NCBI RefSeq assembly: GCF_029632765.1
Contig: NZ_CP121247.1
Location: 620,001-684,000 of the forward strand
Origin: Arcanobacterium wilhelmae
Lineage (GTDB): Bacteria; Actinomycetota; Actinomycetes; Actinomycetales; Actinomycetaceae
Direction: 5' to 3'
Length of the DNA stretch: 64,000 nucleotides
The notes beneath the pieces were generated by a model, which was given only the letters and a program-made list of their open reading frames with translations, searched no databases and had not been told where the DNA came from. The first letter of the stretch is position 1; every line of letters starts with the position of its first letter. The position numbers and the translations under genes were made by a program. Below, piece by piece: positions 18,701 to 26,849 of the stretch.

Positions 18701-21646
18701 TTTGAGGCGGACCGCGCGGCAAGCGATTCCTTGCGCTCGCGCCTGGAGATGATCGCTCGCGACGCACGCACCACCGAGCCCGGCGAGCTGGCAGGAAAGG
18801 TAGCTGTGGTGACGGGCATGACTCCGGCGTCGATCGCCGGAGGCGTGGTTCGCGAGTTGCTCTCGCGCGGTGCCACGGTGATCGCCACCGCCTCGAACAT
18901 TTCGACGAAGCGTCTGCTCGCTACCCGGCAGATGTACCGCACGTCGGCCCGCGGCGGCGCCGAGCTGTGGCTCGTTCCCGCCAACCTCGCCTCCTACCGC
19001 GATATCGACGCGCTCGCGGAGTGGATCGGCGCTGAAGCAACGGAAACCGTGAACGGTAAGGCCCAGCTGATCAAGCCCGCGCTCACGCCGGATCTGTTCT
19101 TCCCGTTCGCGGCCCCGCCCGTGTTTGGCACGATGGACGCGGCCGGCCCGGATACCGAGGTTCACGCCCGCATCATGTTGTGGGGTGTGGAGCGCCTGCT
19201 CACGCGCCTGGCTGTGATCGGTGCGGATTGGGACACCGAACACCGCATGCACGTGGTGCTGCCAGGCTCACCCAACCGCGGACTGTTCGGCGGTGATGGC
19301 GGCTACGGCGAGGTGAAGGCCGCGTTCGACGCGATCCTTAACAAGTGGCGTGTAGAGCCGTGGGGTAAGCGCACCACGATCGCTCGTGCACGCATCGGTT
19401 GGGTGCGTGGCACTGGACTGATGGGCGGAAACGATCCGCTCGTGGCTGAGGTCGAACGCCAGGGCGTCACCACGTTCTCCACGGAGGAAATGGCTGCCAA
19501 GCTCATGAAACTCGCGAACGGTTCGGCTCGCGCACAGGCGCTGTCCGCTCCGATCGACGCCGATCTCACCGGCGGCCTTGGAGCGATTGACTTCGCCGCG
19601 CTGCTCGCCGCGAAGGGCGCACCGGCGTCGTCGGATGTACCTGCGGACGCACCGCAACTTGCGGCCCTGCCGAACGCTGCCGAGGTGGCGTTGCCCGCCT
19701 CGCGCGAGGGCGACTGGGCTGGAGTCACGGCTCGGCCGGAGGAGCAGATCGTGATCGTCGGTTACGGCGAGGTTGGCACGTGGGGTAGCTCGCGTACGCG
19801 CCTCGCGGCCGAGCTCGGAGTCCAGGCTGACGGCACGTTCGAGCTCACCGCCGCCGGCGTGCTCGAACTCGCTTGGGGGATGGGCCTGCTGACCTGGCAC
19901 GACACTCCGAAGGCGGGCTGGTACACAACGGACGACGAGTGGGTGGACGAATCGGACATCTACGATCGTTACCTCGACGAGGTGGTGGCCCGCAGCGGTA
20001 TCCGCACGCTCTCGGACCGCGACACGATCGCGGGCCAAGGCGTGAACGACGCCGCCACCGTGTTCCTTGACCGAGCGGTCACGTTCACTGCGGCAAACGA
20101 GGCTGAGGCACAGGCGTATGTGGCGGCGGATCCGCAGTTCACGTCGGCTGCGCTGGTGGATGGCGAATGGCAGGTCACGCGCCTCAAGGGCGCCACCGCG
20201 CTGGTGCCGAAGCGCACTGCGATCTCGCGCTACGTGGCGGGCCAGATGCCTGAAGGTTTTGACCCCCAGCGCTGGGGCATCCCGGCCTCCATGCTGGAGA
20301 ACGCGGATCTGATGGCCGCGTGGAACCTGGTGACGGCGGTGGATGCGTTCCTTTCCTCGGGCTTCACTCCCGCCGAGCTGCTCGCGGCCGTGCACCCCAC
20401 CCAGGTTGCCTCCACGCAGGGCACGGGCTTTGGCGGTATGGAATCAATCCGCAAGCTGTTCCTCGAGCGTTTCCGCGGCGAGAACATCCCGCAGGACACG
20501 CTCCAAGAGACCCTTGCGAACGTGATCGCGGCTCACACGATGCAAGCGTACGTGGGCGGCTACGGTTCGATGATCCAGCCGGTCTCAGCGTGTGCAACGG
20601 CAGCCGTCTCGCTCGAGGAAGGCGTGGACAAAATCCGCCTCGGCAAGGCCACGTTTGCAGTGACGGGTGCGATCGACGCGCTCTCGGCCGAATCGCTCGA
20701 GGGCTTCGGTCTGATGAACGCCACGGCGTCCAGCGCGGCGATGGACGCCAAGGGCATCAACCACCGCTTCTTCTCGCGCGCAGGCGACCTGCGCCGAGGC
20801 GGCTTCGTGGAAGCCGAGGGCGGCGGAACCGTACTGATTGCCCGCGGTGATCTTGCGCTTGAGCTCGGCCTGCCGGTGTACGGCGTGGTTGGCTATGTGC
20901 AAAGCTTCGCCGACGGCGCCCATACCTCGATCCCTGCGCCTGGCCTTGGAGCGCTCGGTGCGGGCTTGGGCGGTACAGAATCGGCGCTGGCTCGCCAGTT
21001 GCGCGCGCTCGGAGTATCCGCCGAGGACGTCGCCGTCGTCTCCAAGCACGACACGTCCACGAACGCCAACGATCCGAACGAGGCCGAGCTGCATGCCCGG
21101 CTCGCGAAGGCGATCGGGCGCAGCGCGGGCAACCCGCTGTACGTGATCTCGCAAAAGACGCTCACGGGCCATGCGAAGGGTGGAGCTGCGCTCTTCCAGA
21201 TCGCGGGCTTGACCCAGGTGTTCGCCTCCGGTGTGATCCCGGCGAACCGTGCGCTGGACAACCTCGATCCGGTGTTCGAAGAGGACGATTACCTCGTGTG
21301 GCTGCGCGATCCGCTCGATCTGGGTAAGCGCCGCACGGTCAAGGCGGCGATGGCATCCTCGCTCGGGTTCGGGCATGTTTCGTCGATCGTGGCGCTCGTC
21401 CACCCGGGTGCGTTCGAGGCGTCCGTTGTGAAGGCTCACGGCGAGGAGGCGCTCGCGGCGTGGCGTGAGCGCTCGCTCGCGCGCCGCCGCGCCGGCCACG
21501 AGCGTATCGAAGCGGGCATGATGGGGCACGCGCCTCTCTTCGAGGAGATCGAAGGCCGCCATTTCCGTGGCGATGCGCATGCCGCTGAGGTGCGCATGCT
21601 CCTTGATCCGGCGGCCCGGCTCGGGAAGAACGGCTACTATGCCTGA
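12734..21646 (+). CDS. fas: Type I fatty acid synthase (multidomain FAS)
   Basis: A 2970-residue cytosolic megasynthase making acyl-CoA from acetyl- and malonyl-CoA. Domain order follows the bacterial FAS-I/fungal beta-alpha fusion. Acetyltransferase: GHSQG, Ser107. Enoyl reductase: SPILLAGMTPTTVEPE, about 370, then GGGQVTE. MaoC-like dehydratase: GDYNPIH, about 1152. Malonyl/palmitoyl transferase: GHSLGEYNAL, about 1357. ACP: GVSSKRNQ, about 1727, the Ser being the phosphopantetheine site. Ketoreductase: GKVAVVTGMTP, about 2021; YGEVK active site about 2195. Ketosynthase: SACATAAVS with Cys2620, VVSKHDTSTN, and TGHAKGG with His about 2811. AGAAGGAG 4-6 nt before ATG 12734 sets the start. There is no C-terminal phosphopantetheine transferase domain; acpS follows. 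A Pro/Ala/Glu-rich linker precedes the ACP. Confidence 0.97.
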   Translation: MESLATQLKNTPYIALFGGQATPWFAALRESASQPVTAHRVSDLMTRSDTLLAPVLGELNQIAGGPLDLLSADTAEPFASVPGILLTQMLAFHELALPMPAVAIGHSQGVLAADFVRGDDDTQLFALARLIGAAATFMTRMAGATPVGERTPMASVRGITEEELRAALAAHPDVDLAIRNGHRFFTVSGRPADLAALEATLASVSAAATARRENKEVGGNPRVAVVEFLPVAAPFHSRLLEAAVAQVEAWARAAGLTIDVERLARAVLTDHIRFDEEMAAACDTGAQWIVDFGPGNALNSITQGLIAGRGVGLANAGTATARDRIVTPGYEWERGADWSDFAPRVASVGGKTVLDTRFSRLTGRSPILLAGMTPTTVEPEIVAAAANAGYWAELAGGGQVTEAIFLEHVRQLEEQLEPGRAVQFNTMFMDPYLWGLHFGRERVVSRERANGAPFDGVVISAGIPPLEEAADVVVQLRASGFPYVTFKPGTVAQIRTVLAIAKEIPDTPVIIQVEDGRAGGHHSWEDMEGLLAPTYGDIRALPNTVLVVGGGLGVPEHAATFLTGTWAEKFGAQRMPVDGILVGTAAMAAKEAHTSPQVKQLLAELPGVEGNDGWVASGSAGQGITSGLSHLLADIHEVDNASAAAGRLILSLQGKPAEREARRGEIIEALARTAKPYFGDVSEMTYEQVLRRYVELAFPWVDIIFTQRFHDMLQRFEARLNPADHGRIDTLFPDVESASDPQAALARLLEAYPNAATTYVTASDAAWFIEECRTYPKPVPFVPAIDDSLLRWWASDNLWQSHDARYSADSVRIIPGPVSVAGITSVDEPVADILARFERVAVDAVGGEATERFTRMAATPAELLATVPHILWHGRLVANPATVVDSYELVETERGADMIIRFDAPAGASHVATSLTVPLILPNAVADGGAAVVDDARLDDTMRELLAQIAGVGAANPMGDVVGELPAVTPVEGAPFGEARYSFTYGKRLGVLHAGVTANTLRGVAPAPVVPSALLGMAWPAIYAAFGSARHGGELVLEGFLGVVHLDHAERLDTRRLREGSRIDVASRALEVEDSASGRVVTVVTELHDAGSHLGTFTDRFAIRGRAEGTAGVSEPSVAGGEWDVIETKRSRLRTLTATAPSSMYAFAQVSGDYNPIHTSHVAANLAGLDAPIVHGMWLDAAAQHAVMGEHGHQILGWTYRMYGMVQLGDIVEITVDRVGRINGGGLMLEVTAKVDGNVVSVASAAVAGPRTAYVYPGQGIQKQGMTLDQRASSAAINAVWERADAHTRASLGFSILAVVRDNPATLTAKGVTYRHPKGVLNLTQFTQVALATVAFAQTEQLRTACAIEAGSYFAGHSLGEYNALCAYGQIMELETVLDIVFYRGSTMHNLVPRNADGSSNYRLGALRPNQFGVSDADVTAYVASVAAASGEFLEIVNYNLMDEQYAVAGTVAGLEALAADAAARAEAAGGRRAFMLIPGIDVPFHSSALRDGVDEFRTLLDSLLPRHISLEALENKYVPNLVARPFALTREFLEAVVAASDSRYVADLLARWESVDVAAERDALTRGVLIELLAYQFASPVRWIETQDLLFRERGIERLVEVGLGESPTLANMAAKTLKKPAFAGCDVEVLNLGRDTARVMNDDVIEPPSQVVEEPEQASEPTPVVEAPSAPAPTAPAPVAPTSSGPVPDVPLTAADALRILLAWENKVTLEQVGDADTLETLTGGVSSKRNQVLMDMSAELQLPSIDGAADMPVSQLAAQVGTLAHSYRPFGQVLSDAVADRLRRLFGAAGVKPTHVADRVASAWELGEGWAAWASAVLLLETREGTSTRGGELATLGTDAPTSAGAVDALIDSAVERVGAIHAVAVAKPQAGGAAGGVVDSAALDAFSAKITDALAANARDLLARLGKLEQRAQTVAEPDTLMETVASELGQKWPEIVEPHFDTAKAVRLSDRFATAREDVARIANGEDVEANFLGTGEAVALQAEFEADRAASDSLRSRLEMIARDARTTEPGELAGKVAVVTGMTPASIAGGVVRELLSRGATVIATASNISTKRLLATRQMYRTSARGGAELWLVPANLASYRDIDALAEWIGAEATETVNGKAQLIKPALTPDLFFPFAAPPVFGTMDAAGPDTEVHARIMLWGVERLLTRLAVIGADWDTEHRMHVVLPGSPNRGLFGGDGGYGEVKAAFDAILNKWRVEPWGKRTTIARARIGWVRGTGLMGGNDPLVAEVERQGVTTFSTEEMAAKLMKLANGSARAQALSAPIDADLTGGLGAIDFAALLAAKGAPASSDVPADAPQLAALPNAAEVALPASREGDWAGVTARPEEQIVIVGYGEVGTWGSSRTRLAAELGVQADGTFELTAAGVLELAWGMGLLTWHDTPKAGWYTTDDEWVDESDIYDRYLDEVVARSGIRTLSDRDTIAGQGVNDAATVFLDRAVTFTAANEAEAQAYVAADPQFTSAALVDGEWQVTRLKGATALVPKRTAISRYVAGQMPEGFDPQRWGIPASMLENADLMAAWNLVTAVDAFLSSGFTPAELLAAVHPTQVASTQGTGFGGMESIRKLFLERFRGENIPQDTLQETLANVIAAHTMQAYVGGYGSMIQPVSACATAAVSLEEGVDKIRLGKATFAVTGAIDALSAESLEGFGLMNATASSAAMDAKGINHRFFSRAGDLRRGGFVEAEGGGTVLIARGDLALELGLPVYGVVGYVQSFADGAHTSIPAPGLGALGAGLGGTESALARQLRALGVSAEDVAVVSKHDTSTNANDPNEAELHARLAKAIGRSAGNPLYVISQKTLTGHAKGGAALFQIAGLTQVFASGVIPANRALDNLDPVFEEDDYLVWLRDPLDLGKRRTVKAAMASSLGFGHVSSIVALVHPGAFEASVVKAHGEEALAAWRERSLARRRAGHERIEAGMMGHAPLFEEIEGRHFRGDAHAAEVRMLLDPAARLGKNGYYA

Positions 21647-22058
21647 AATCACGGGCCTTGGCATCGACCTGGTGTACATCCCGGAATTCATCGCCCAGAT
21701 GAATGAGCCGGGCACGCAGCTCGCGCGGGCCTTCCACCCGCGCGAGCTGCGGCTCGCCACCGCGCGTGCGGCAGCCACCGGGCGCGAGCCGGCCTACCAC
21801 CTGGCCGGCCGCTGGGCCGCAAAAGAGGCATTCATCAAAGCCTGGTCGTCGGAGTTTTTCGGCGAGCCGCCACGCCTTGCGGACCCGGTCGACTGGGCGC
21901 AGGTGTGGGTGGAATCCGACGCCTGGAACCGGCCGCGACTCGTCCTCGAAGGCGAACTTGCGGCCGGCGTCGGGAACGTCACCACCCACGTCTCGATCAG
22001 CCATGACGGAGAGTACGCCACTGCCGTCGTCAGCCTGGAAAGGAAAACTCATGGGTAA
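21639..22058 (+). CDS. acpS: Holo-[acyl-carrier-protein] synthase
   Basis: Transfers 4'-phosphopantetheine from CoA to the ACP serine, here most likely the ACP domain of the FAS just upstream. 139 aa from ATG 21639, overlapping the fas stop by 8 bp. Motifs: GLGIDLVYIPEF with Asp10, WAAKEAFIKA with Glu63 (Mg2+/CoA site), and SISHDGEYATAVV near the C-terminus. The overlap implies translational coupling with fas, fitting a dedicated activator. Confidence 0.95.
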   Translation: MPEITGLGIDLVYIPEFIAQMNEPGTQLARAFHPRELRLATARAAATGREPAYHLAGRWAAKEAFIKAWSSEFFGEPPRLADPVDWAQVWVESDAWNRPRLVLEGELAAGVGNVTTHVSISHDGEYATAVVSLERKTHG

Positions 22059-22641
22059 GCGCGAAGAACGCAAACGCGACGACCACGCGAAGATCCTTAC
22101 CGCCGCGCGCGAGCTGATGCAACGCGACGGATTCGACACCGTCACTACCGAGCAGCTCGCCGCCGCGGCGGGAGTCTCCACTGGCACACTGTTTCGCCAG
22201 ATCGGGTGCAAGGCAGATCTGCTGATCGAGCTGTTCCTCATCAGCTTGAAAGACCGCGAGCTACCCGACGGCGAGATTGCGTCCTTGGACGACGCCGTCG
22301 CTCAAGTGATCGCCGTTGTCGATCCGTTCGTCGCGATCTCCACCTCGCGCCCAGATAACGCAATCGCTCTCCAGCGCGAAGTGATCGGCGGCTCCTCCCC
22401 GCGAGTACGTGAGTTTATCTCCTATGTGCAGTCGTTCGAGGCGTCGATCGGGGCGGCCCTCACCCGTGCCCGCAAGGCCGGAGTACTCAACATTTCCGAC
22501 GACGACGTCGTTCCGCTCGCGCACGCGATCTACGGCTCGCTGTACATGGACTTCCTTCAGGTCTCCACCGGCCGTGTCCAGATGGAGGCCCTGAGGGAAA
22601 CGATGGTGGCGTCCGTGAGGTTCATCCTCGAGCGTCTCTAA
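22051..22641 (+). CDS. TetR-family transcriptional regulator (candidate FAS operon regulator)
   Basis: A 196-aa DNA-binding regulator. The N-terminal helix-turn-helix is TVTTEQLAAAAGVSTGTLFRQIG at about residues 30-53, in two parts; the rest is a helical ligand-binding domain. The start ATG 22051 overlaps the acpS stop by 8 bp and has AAAGGAAAA upstream. The open frame extends further 5' but that part is a shadow of acpS. Its place at the end of the fas-acpS operon suggests it senses acyl-CoA and controls the set, as the TetR regulator FasR does in other actinobacteria; this is inference. Confidence 0.85.
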   Translation: MGKREERKRDDHAKILTAARELMQRDGFDTVTTEQLAAAAGVSTGTLFRQIGCKADLLIELFLISLKDRELPDGEIASLDDAVAQVIAVVDPFVAISTSRPDNAIALQREVIGGSSPRVREFISYVQSFEASIGAALTRARKAGVLNISDDDVVPLAHAIYGSLYMDFLQVSTGRVQMEALRETMVASVRFILERL

Positions 22642-22667
22642 GCCGTGGGCCGCCCCAGCCGATGCCG

Positions 22668-22673
22668 TAGAAT
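22668..22673 (+). promoter_or_regulatory. Possible -10 of glyA
   Basis: TAGAAT at 22668-22673, in the 57-bp gap between the TetR gene and glyA, would start a transcript near 22680, just before the glyA ribosome site GAAAGGTGG (22684-22692). No clear -35. Confidence 0.4.
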
Positions 22674-22698
22674 AGCGCACGGAAGAAAGGTGGTGGCC

Positions 22699-23982
22699 AT
22701 GGACATGATGTCGATGCCGATTGGCCTGCTCGATCCTGAGATCGCGAAGGTCATGGATTTGGAGCTGAATCGTCAGCGTTCGACGCTGGAAATGATCGCG
22801 TCGGAGAACTTCGTGCCGCGTGCCGTGCTCGAGGCGCAAGGCTCGGTGCTCACGAACAAGTACGCGGAAGGGTATCCGGGCAAGCGCTACTACGGTGGTT
22901 GCGAGTTCGTGGACGTGGCGGAGGAGCTGGCGCGCGAGCGCGCGAAGGCGCTTTTCGGCGCGGCCTATGCGAACGTCCAACCGCATTCGGGGGCGCAGGC
23001 GAACGCGGCGATCTACCACGCACTTGCTACACCGGGTGATACCGTGCTCGGCTTAGAGCTGGCGCACGGCGGCCACCTCACGCACGGCATGCGCATCAAC
23101 TTCTCGGGCAAGTACTTCCATGCGGTGACGTACGGCGTGGATCCGCAAACGTCGCTGGTGGATATGGACCAGGTGCGCTCCCTCGCGCACGAGCACAAGC
23201 CGCGCATCATTATCGCCGGCTGGTCCGCATATGTGCGCCATCTGGATTTCGCGGCGTTCCGCGAGATTGCAGACGAAGTGGGCGCGTATTTGTGGGTGGA
23301 TATGGCGCACTTCGCTGGGCTGGTTGCTGCGGGCCTGCACCCCTCGCCCGTGCCGTACGCCGACGTCGTGACCACCACGATCCACAAGACGATCGGCGGC
23401 CCTCGCTCGGGCATGATCCTCTCACGCGATGAATCCCTTGCGAAGAAGCTCAACTCGGCCGTTTTTCCTGGTACGCAGGGCGGCCCGCTGATGCACGTGA
23501 TCGCTGCGAAGGCGGTGGCGATGAAGATCGCGGCAACGGATGAGTTTAAGGAGCGCCAGCAGCGAACGCTCGAGGGTGCGAAGATTCTTGCTGATCGCTT
23601 GATACAACCAGATATGCGTGCCGCCGGCGTGAACGTGCTCACCGGTGGCACGGATGTGCACCTGGTGCTGGTGGACATGCGTGAATCTGCGATGGACGGG
23701 CTCACGGCTGAGCACCTGCTCGACGCCGCGCATATCACCGTCAACCGCAATGCCGTGCCGTTCGATCCGCGTCCGCCGGCCATCACGTCCGGCTTGCGTA
23801 TCGGCACGCCAGCGCTGGCAACGCGCGGTTTCGGCAAGGCTGAGTTCACCGAAGTGGCCGATATTATTGCCACCGTTTTGGCTGGTGGCGAGGGAGCTGT
23901 TGCCGACGCCGATGCTCGAGTTGCTGCACTGACTGAGGCTTTTCCGTTGTACCCCGGCCTGGGGAAGTTTGGAGCTGAATGA
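22699..23982 (+). CDS. glyA: Serine hydroxymethyltransferase
   Basis: PLP enzyme converting serine and tetrahydrofolate to glycine and 5,10-methylene-THF. 427 aa from ATG 22699 (AAAGGTGG upstream); the frame continues 5' but without family similarity. Motifs: [49 protein letters not shown], and the PLP lysine Lys230 in [13 protein letters not shown]; the usual form is TTTHKTLRGPR, so Ile and Gly replace Thr/Arg-like positions. The stop overlaps the folD start (ATGA), which fits since FolD uses its product. Confidence 0.97.
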   Translation: MDMMSMPIGLLDPEIAKVMDLELNRQRSTLEMIASENFVPRAVLEAQGSVLTNKYAEGYPGKRYYGGCEFVDVAEELARERAKALFGAAYANVQPHSGAQANAAIYHALATPGDTVLGLELAHGGHLTHGMRINFSGKYFHAVTYGVDPQTSLVDMDQVRSLAHEHKPRIIIAGWSAYVRHLDFAAFREIADEVGAYLWVDMAHFAGLVAAGLHPSPVPYADVVTTTIHKTIGGPRSGMILSRDESLAKKLNSAVFPGTQGGPLMHVIAAKAVAMKIAATDEFKERQQRTLEGAKILADRLIQPDMRAAGVNVLTGGTDVHLVLVDMRESAMDGLTAEHLLDAAHITVNRNAVPFDPRPPAITSGLRIGTPALATRGFGKAEFTEVADIIATVLAGGEGAVADADARVAALTEAFPLYPGLGKFGAE

Positions 23983-24839
23983 TTGTGATGGATGGGCGGC
24001 GAGTTGCCGCCGAACTCAAGGCCGATCTCGCCGCGCGCGTGGAGCGCCTTGGCGGGGTGGGCCTGGGCACGATCCTCGTGGGGTCTGATCCGGCGAGCTC
24101 ACTGTACGTGAATGGTAAGCATCGCGATTCTGCCCAGGTGGGGATCTCCTCGATCCGTGTGGAGCTTCCAGAAACCGTCACCACCGAGCAGATCATCGCC
24201 GAAGTTCGCCGCCTCAATGCGGATACCTCCTGCACAGGTTTCATTGTGCAGCTTCCGCTCCCACAGCATGTGGATACGGAGGCCGTCATCGAGGCGATGG
24301 ATCCTCGCAAGGATGTGGATGGCCTGCATCCGCTGAACCTCGGCCGGCTCGCAGGTCAGGTTCGCGGAGAACTTGATATTCCGATCCCGTGCACCCCGCG
24401 CGGCATTATTGCTTTGGGACGCTACTATGGCCTGGATTGGGACGGAGCAAACGTGTGCGTTGTGGGTCAAGGGGAAACTGCGGGCCGCCCACTCGGCATC
24501 GTCGCATCGCGTGAAAGCGTGGGTGCCTCGGTCGATCTGTGCCATCTGAAGACCCGCAACCTGGCAGACCACACACTGGCCGCAGATATCGTCGTCTCCG
24601 CAACCGGGGCGGGGCACCTCGTGACGCCCGAGATGATTCGGCCGGGCGCCGCCGTTTTCGACGTCGGAATCAAGCGCGTCACCGATCCCACCACGGGAAA
24701 GTCGAAGGTCATGGGGGATGTCGCGCCCGGCGTCGAGGATGTTGCTGGTTGGCTCTCACCCAACCCTGGCGGGGTAGGACCAATGACACGAGCCATGTTG
24801 CTTGCTAACGTTGTTGATGCCAAAGAAAGGAACGCATGA
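23979..24839 (+). CDS. folD: Methylene-THF dehydrogenase / methenyl-THF cyclohydrolase
   Basis: Bifunctional one-carbon enzyme oxidising 5,10-methylene-THF and hydrolysing methenyl-THF to 10-formyl-THF. 286 aa. The catalytic [14 protein letters not shown] segment contains the Tyr-x3-Lys pair (Tyr and Lys near residues 44-48); QLPLPQHVD and [13 protein letters not shown] follow, and the C-terminal NADP domain has [12 protein letters not shown]. The family usually has VxGRSxxVGxP; here GQGETAGRP replaces GRSxxVGx[15 protein letters not shown] ends the protein. Coupled to glyA upstream and xth downstream by 4-bp overlaps. Confidence 0.95.
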   Translation: MIVMDGRRVAAELKADLAARVERLGGVGLGTILVGSDPASSLYVNGKHRDSAQVGISSIRVELPETVTTEQIIAEVRRLNADTSCTGFIVQLPLPQHVDTEAVIEAMDPRKDVDGLHPLNLGRLAGQVRGELDIPIPCTPRGIIALGRYYGLDWDGANVCVVGQGETAGRPLGIVASRESVGASVDLCHLKTRNLADHTLAADIVVSATGAGHLVTPEMIRPGAAVFDVGIKRVTDPTTGKSKVMGDVAPGVEDVAGWLSPNPGGVGPMTRAMLLANVVDAKERNA

Positions 24840-25621
24840 AGATCACCACCGTGAACGTGAACGGAATCCGCGCCGCCTACCGCAAAGGGATGGGTCAGTG
24901 GCTTGCCGCCACGGCTCCGGACGTGCTCTTGTGCCAAGAAACCCGCGCTCCCGAAGAACTCATCGGCGAGCTTATCGGCGACGAGTACCAGGTGATTGCC
25001 CACGAATGCCAGATCAAGGGCCGCGCCGGCGTCGCCGTCGCCGTACGCAACGGCATCGAGGTGGGCGAGGTGCACACCGGCGTCGGCGAGGAAGAACCGC
25101 CCGTCGATACCGGGCGCTGGCTGGAAGTCGAACTCCCGGGCGAGGGGGTTACCGTCGTCTCGGCATACTTGCACTCAGGGAAAGCCGACGACGAGGCGAA
25201 AATGGCCGCCAAGTATGCCCACCTGGAGAAGGTGAGCGAGCGTCTGGCGAAGATGAGCGGCGAATTCGTGGTGTGTGGAGATTTCAACATTGTGCACACC
25301 GCGGCGGACATTACGAACTGGAAATCCAACCACAACAAAACCTCAGGCGTGCTCGATCCCGAGATCGCGTACCTGGACCGCTGGTTCACAGCCGGGCTCG
25401 TGGACGTTCAGCGCTTCCTCGATCCCGAATCCCAAGGCCCCTACACATGGTGGTCGCAGCGCGGCAAGGCGTTCGATAACAACGTCGGCTGGCGCATTGA
25501 CTACCACATGGCCTCACCCGCGCTCGCGAAGCGCGCATCCTCGTATTCCATCGACCGCGCGGCGAGCTACGATGCGCGCTGGTCCGACCATGCAGCATTG
25601 ACGGTGAACTATGAAAACTGA
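24836..25621 (+). CDS. xth: Exodeoxyribonuclease III / AP endonuclease
   Basis: Base-excision repair nuclease that cleaves at abasic sites and trims 3' ends. 261 aa. Catalytic residues: Glu35 in CQETRA, Asp149 and Asn151 in GDFNIVH, and His252 in SDHAALTV; the substrate segment WWSQRGKAFDNNVGWRIDYH is typical of ExoIII rather than the ExoA subgroup. ATG 24836 overlaps the folD stop by 4 bp; this end overlaps the next gene by 11 bp. Confidence 0.93.
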   Translation: MKITTVNVNGIRAAYRKGMGQWLAATAPDVLLCQETRAPEELIGELIGDEYQVIAHECQIKGRAGVAVAVRNGIEVGEVHTGVGEEEPPVDTGRWLEVELPGEGVTVVSAYLHSGKADDEAKMAAKYAHLEKVSERLAKMSGEFVVCGDFNIVHTAADITNWKSNHNKTSGVLDPEIAYLDRWFTAGLVDVQRFLDPESQGPYTWWSQRGKAFDNNVGWRIDYHMASPALAKRASSYSIDRAASYDARWSDHAALTVNYEN

Positions 25622-26849
25622 CGAAACGAACGAGGCTACTCCCCGGGCGTCGGCAAGCAAGCCAGGCGCCATGGATAAGCTCTGGGCCGTGATCGATTGG
25701 GTGATGAACCTGCGCGCCGTGCGCGCGAACACACGCTACGGATACCAGCGCGGATGGTTGCTCTCTGGCGGAATCGCCTACTCGGCTCTGTTCGCCCTCG
25801 GTGGCGCGCTGACCATCGGCCTGACGGTGTTCTCTTATACGTTGGGGCAGAATCCGGAGCTGATGGGCCGGATGGAGAAGGGCATTAATTCTGCTCTTCC
25901 GGGGATTTTGAAAACTGAGGCAAACCCGAACGGTCTGGTTGCCGCCAAGGATCTCGTGGTGGAGAATCCATTCAACCTGGTCACGCTGGTGGCTCTGTTG
26001 GTGATGTTGTGGTCTACTCTCTCGCTGATGGGTTCGCTGCGCACCTCGATCCAGGCGATGTTCGGGTTGTCTGCCCTGCCCCGTACTTTCGTCGTGACCA
26101 AGGCGATCGATCTTGCGGGTATTGTGATGCTCGCATTCGGCCTGGTTGCAGGTATCCTTCTGGTTTCTGGTGCTACCCAGTTCTCGCAGGTTATTTTCGA
26201 GGCACTGGGTATCTCTGGGCCGTTCGCTCAGTTCATGCTGCAGGCCGGTTCGTTCGTGCTGGCTGCCGCTGTGGATATGGCTGTGTTCGCGTTCCTCATC
26301 CGCGTGGTCGCGGGTGCACGCGTGCCGGGCAAGGATCTGGCGATTGGCACGCTTGTGGGGGCGATCGCTTCGTCTCTGATTCGAGTGCTCGGCACCACCG
26401 CCGTCGGCTCCGTGGCGAACAATCCGATTCTTGCCCCGTTCGCAGCATTGGCCACGATCATGCTCTGGGTCAACCTCGTGGCACGTATTACATTGCTCGC
26501 GGCCGCGGTATGTGCGAACCCGCCCAAGCCTGCGGATATCACGGAAGAGAACTACGCGCATCTGGCCGATACGCCGAACTATGTCACCCTCTCCGCCCCG
26601 CAAACGCTCGATTGGAAGCACGATTCCGTCACCGGCGTCGTGATGCCGCTCAAGGAAACGAAAGGCGAGAAGGTGCCAGAGTGGATGGGCTGGCGAGCTG
26701 AGCGCAAGCGCAAAGCAATGCTGGCCGCGAAGGAAAAGCTCGCCGAGGCGAACTACGCCTACGAAAGTGCGAAGAAGGAATACGAGAAGGGCGCTCGCAC
26801 AGAGTATGCGAAGCACACGCACTATTCCACCAAGGGAGCAGCGTCGTGA
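25611..26849 (+). CDS. YihY/BrkB family inner-membrane protein
   Basis: A 412-aa membrane protein of the YihY (BrkB) family. After a hydrophilic ~45-residue N-terminus come about six predicted membrane helices, including GIAYSALFALGGALTIGL near residue 55 and LMGSLRTSIQAMFGL typical of the family. The last ~100 residues are soluble and strongly charged (Lys/Glu/Ala-rich, probably helical or coiled-coil), longer than the common form. Function of the family is not established; older 'ribonuclease BN' naming is wrong. It is translationally linked to xth and to the nucleotidyltransferase after it. Confidence 0.85.
   Translation: MKTDETNEATPRASASKPGAMDKLWAVIDWVMNLRAVRANTRYGYQRGWLLSGGIAYSALFALGGALTIGLTVFSYTLGQNPELMGRMEKGINSALPGILKTEANPNGLVAAKDLVVENPFNLVTLVALLVMLWSTLSLMGSLRTSIQAMFGLSALPRTFVVTKAIDLAGIVMLAFGLVAGILLVSGATQFSQVIFEALGISGPFAQFMLQAGSFVLAAAVDMAVFAFLIRVVAGARVPGKDLAIGTLVGAIASSLIRVLGTTAVGSVANNPILAPFAALATIMLWVNLVARITLLAAAVCANPPKPADITEENYAHLADTPNYVTLSAPQTLDWKHDSVTGVVMPLKETKGEKVPEWMGWRAERKRKAMLAAKEKLAEANYAYESAKKEYEKGARTEYAKHTHYSTKGAAS

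Noticed and set aside
25611-26849. Ribonuclease BN
   Set aside because: The YihY/BrkB family was misnamed; the protein is a membrane protein without nuclease motifs.
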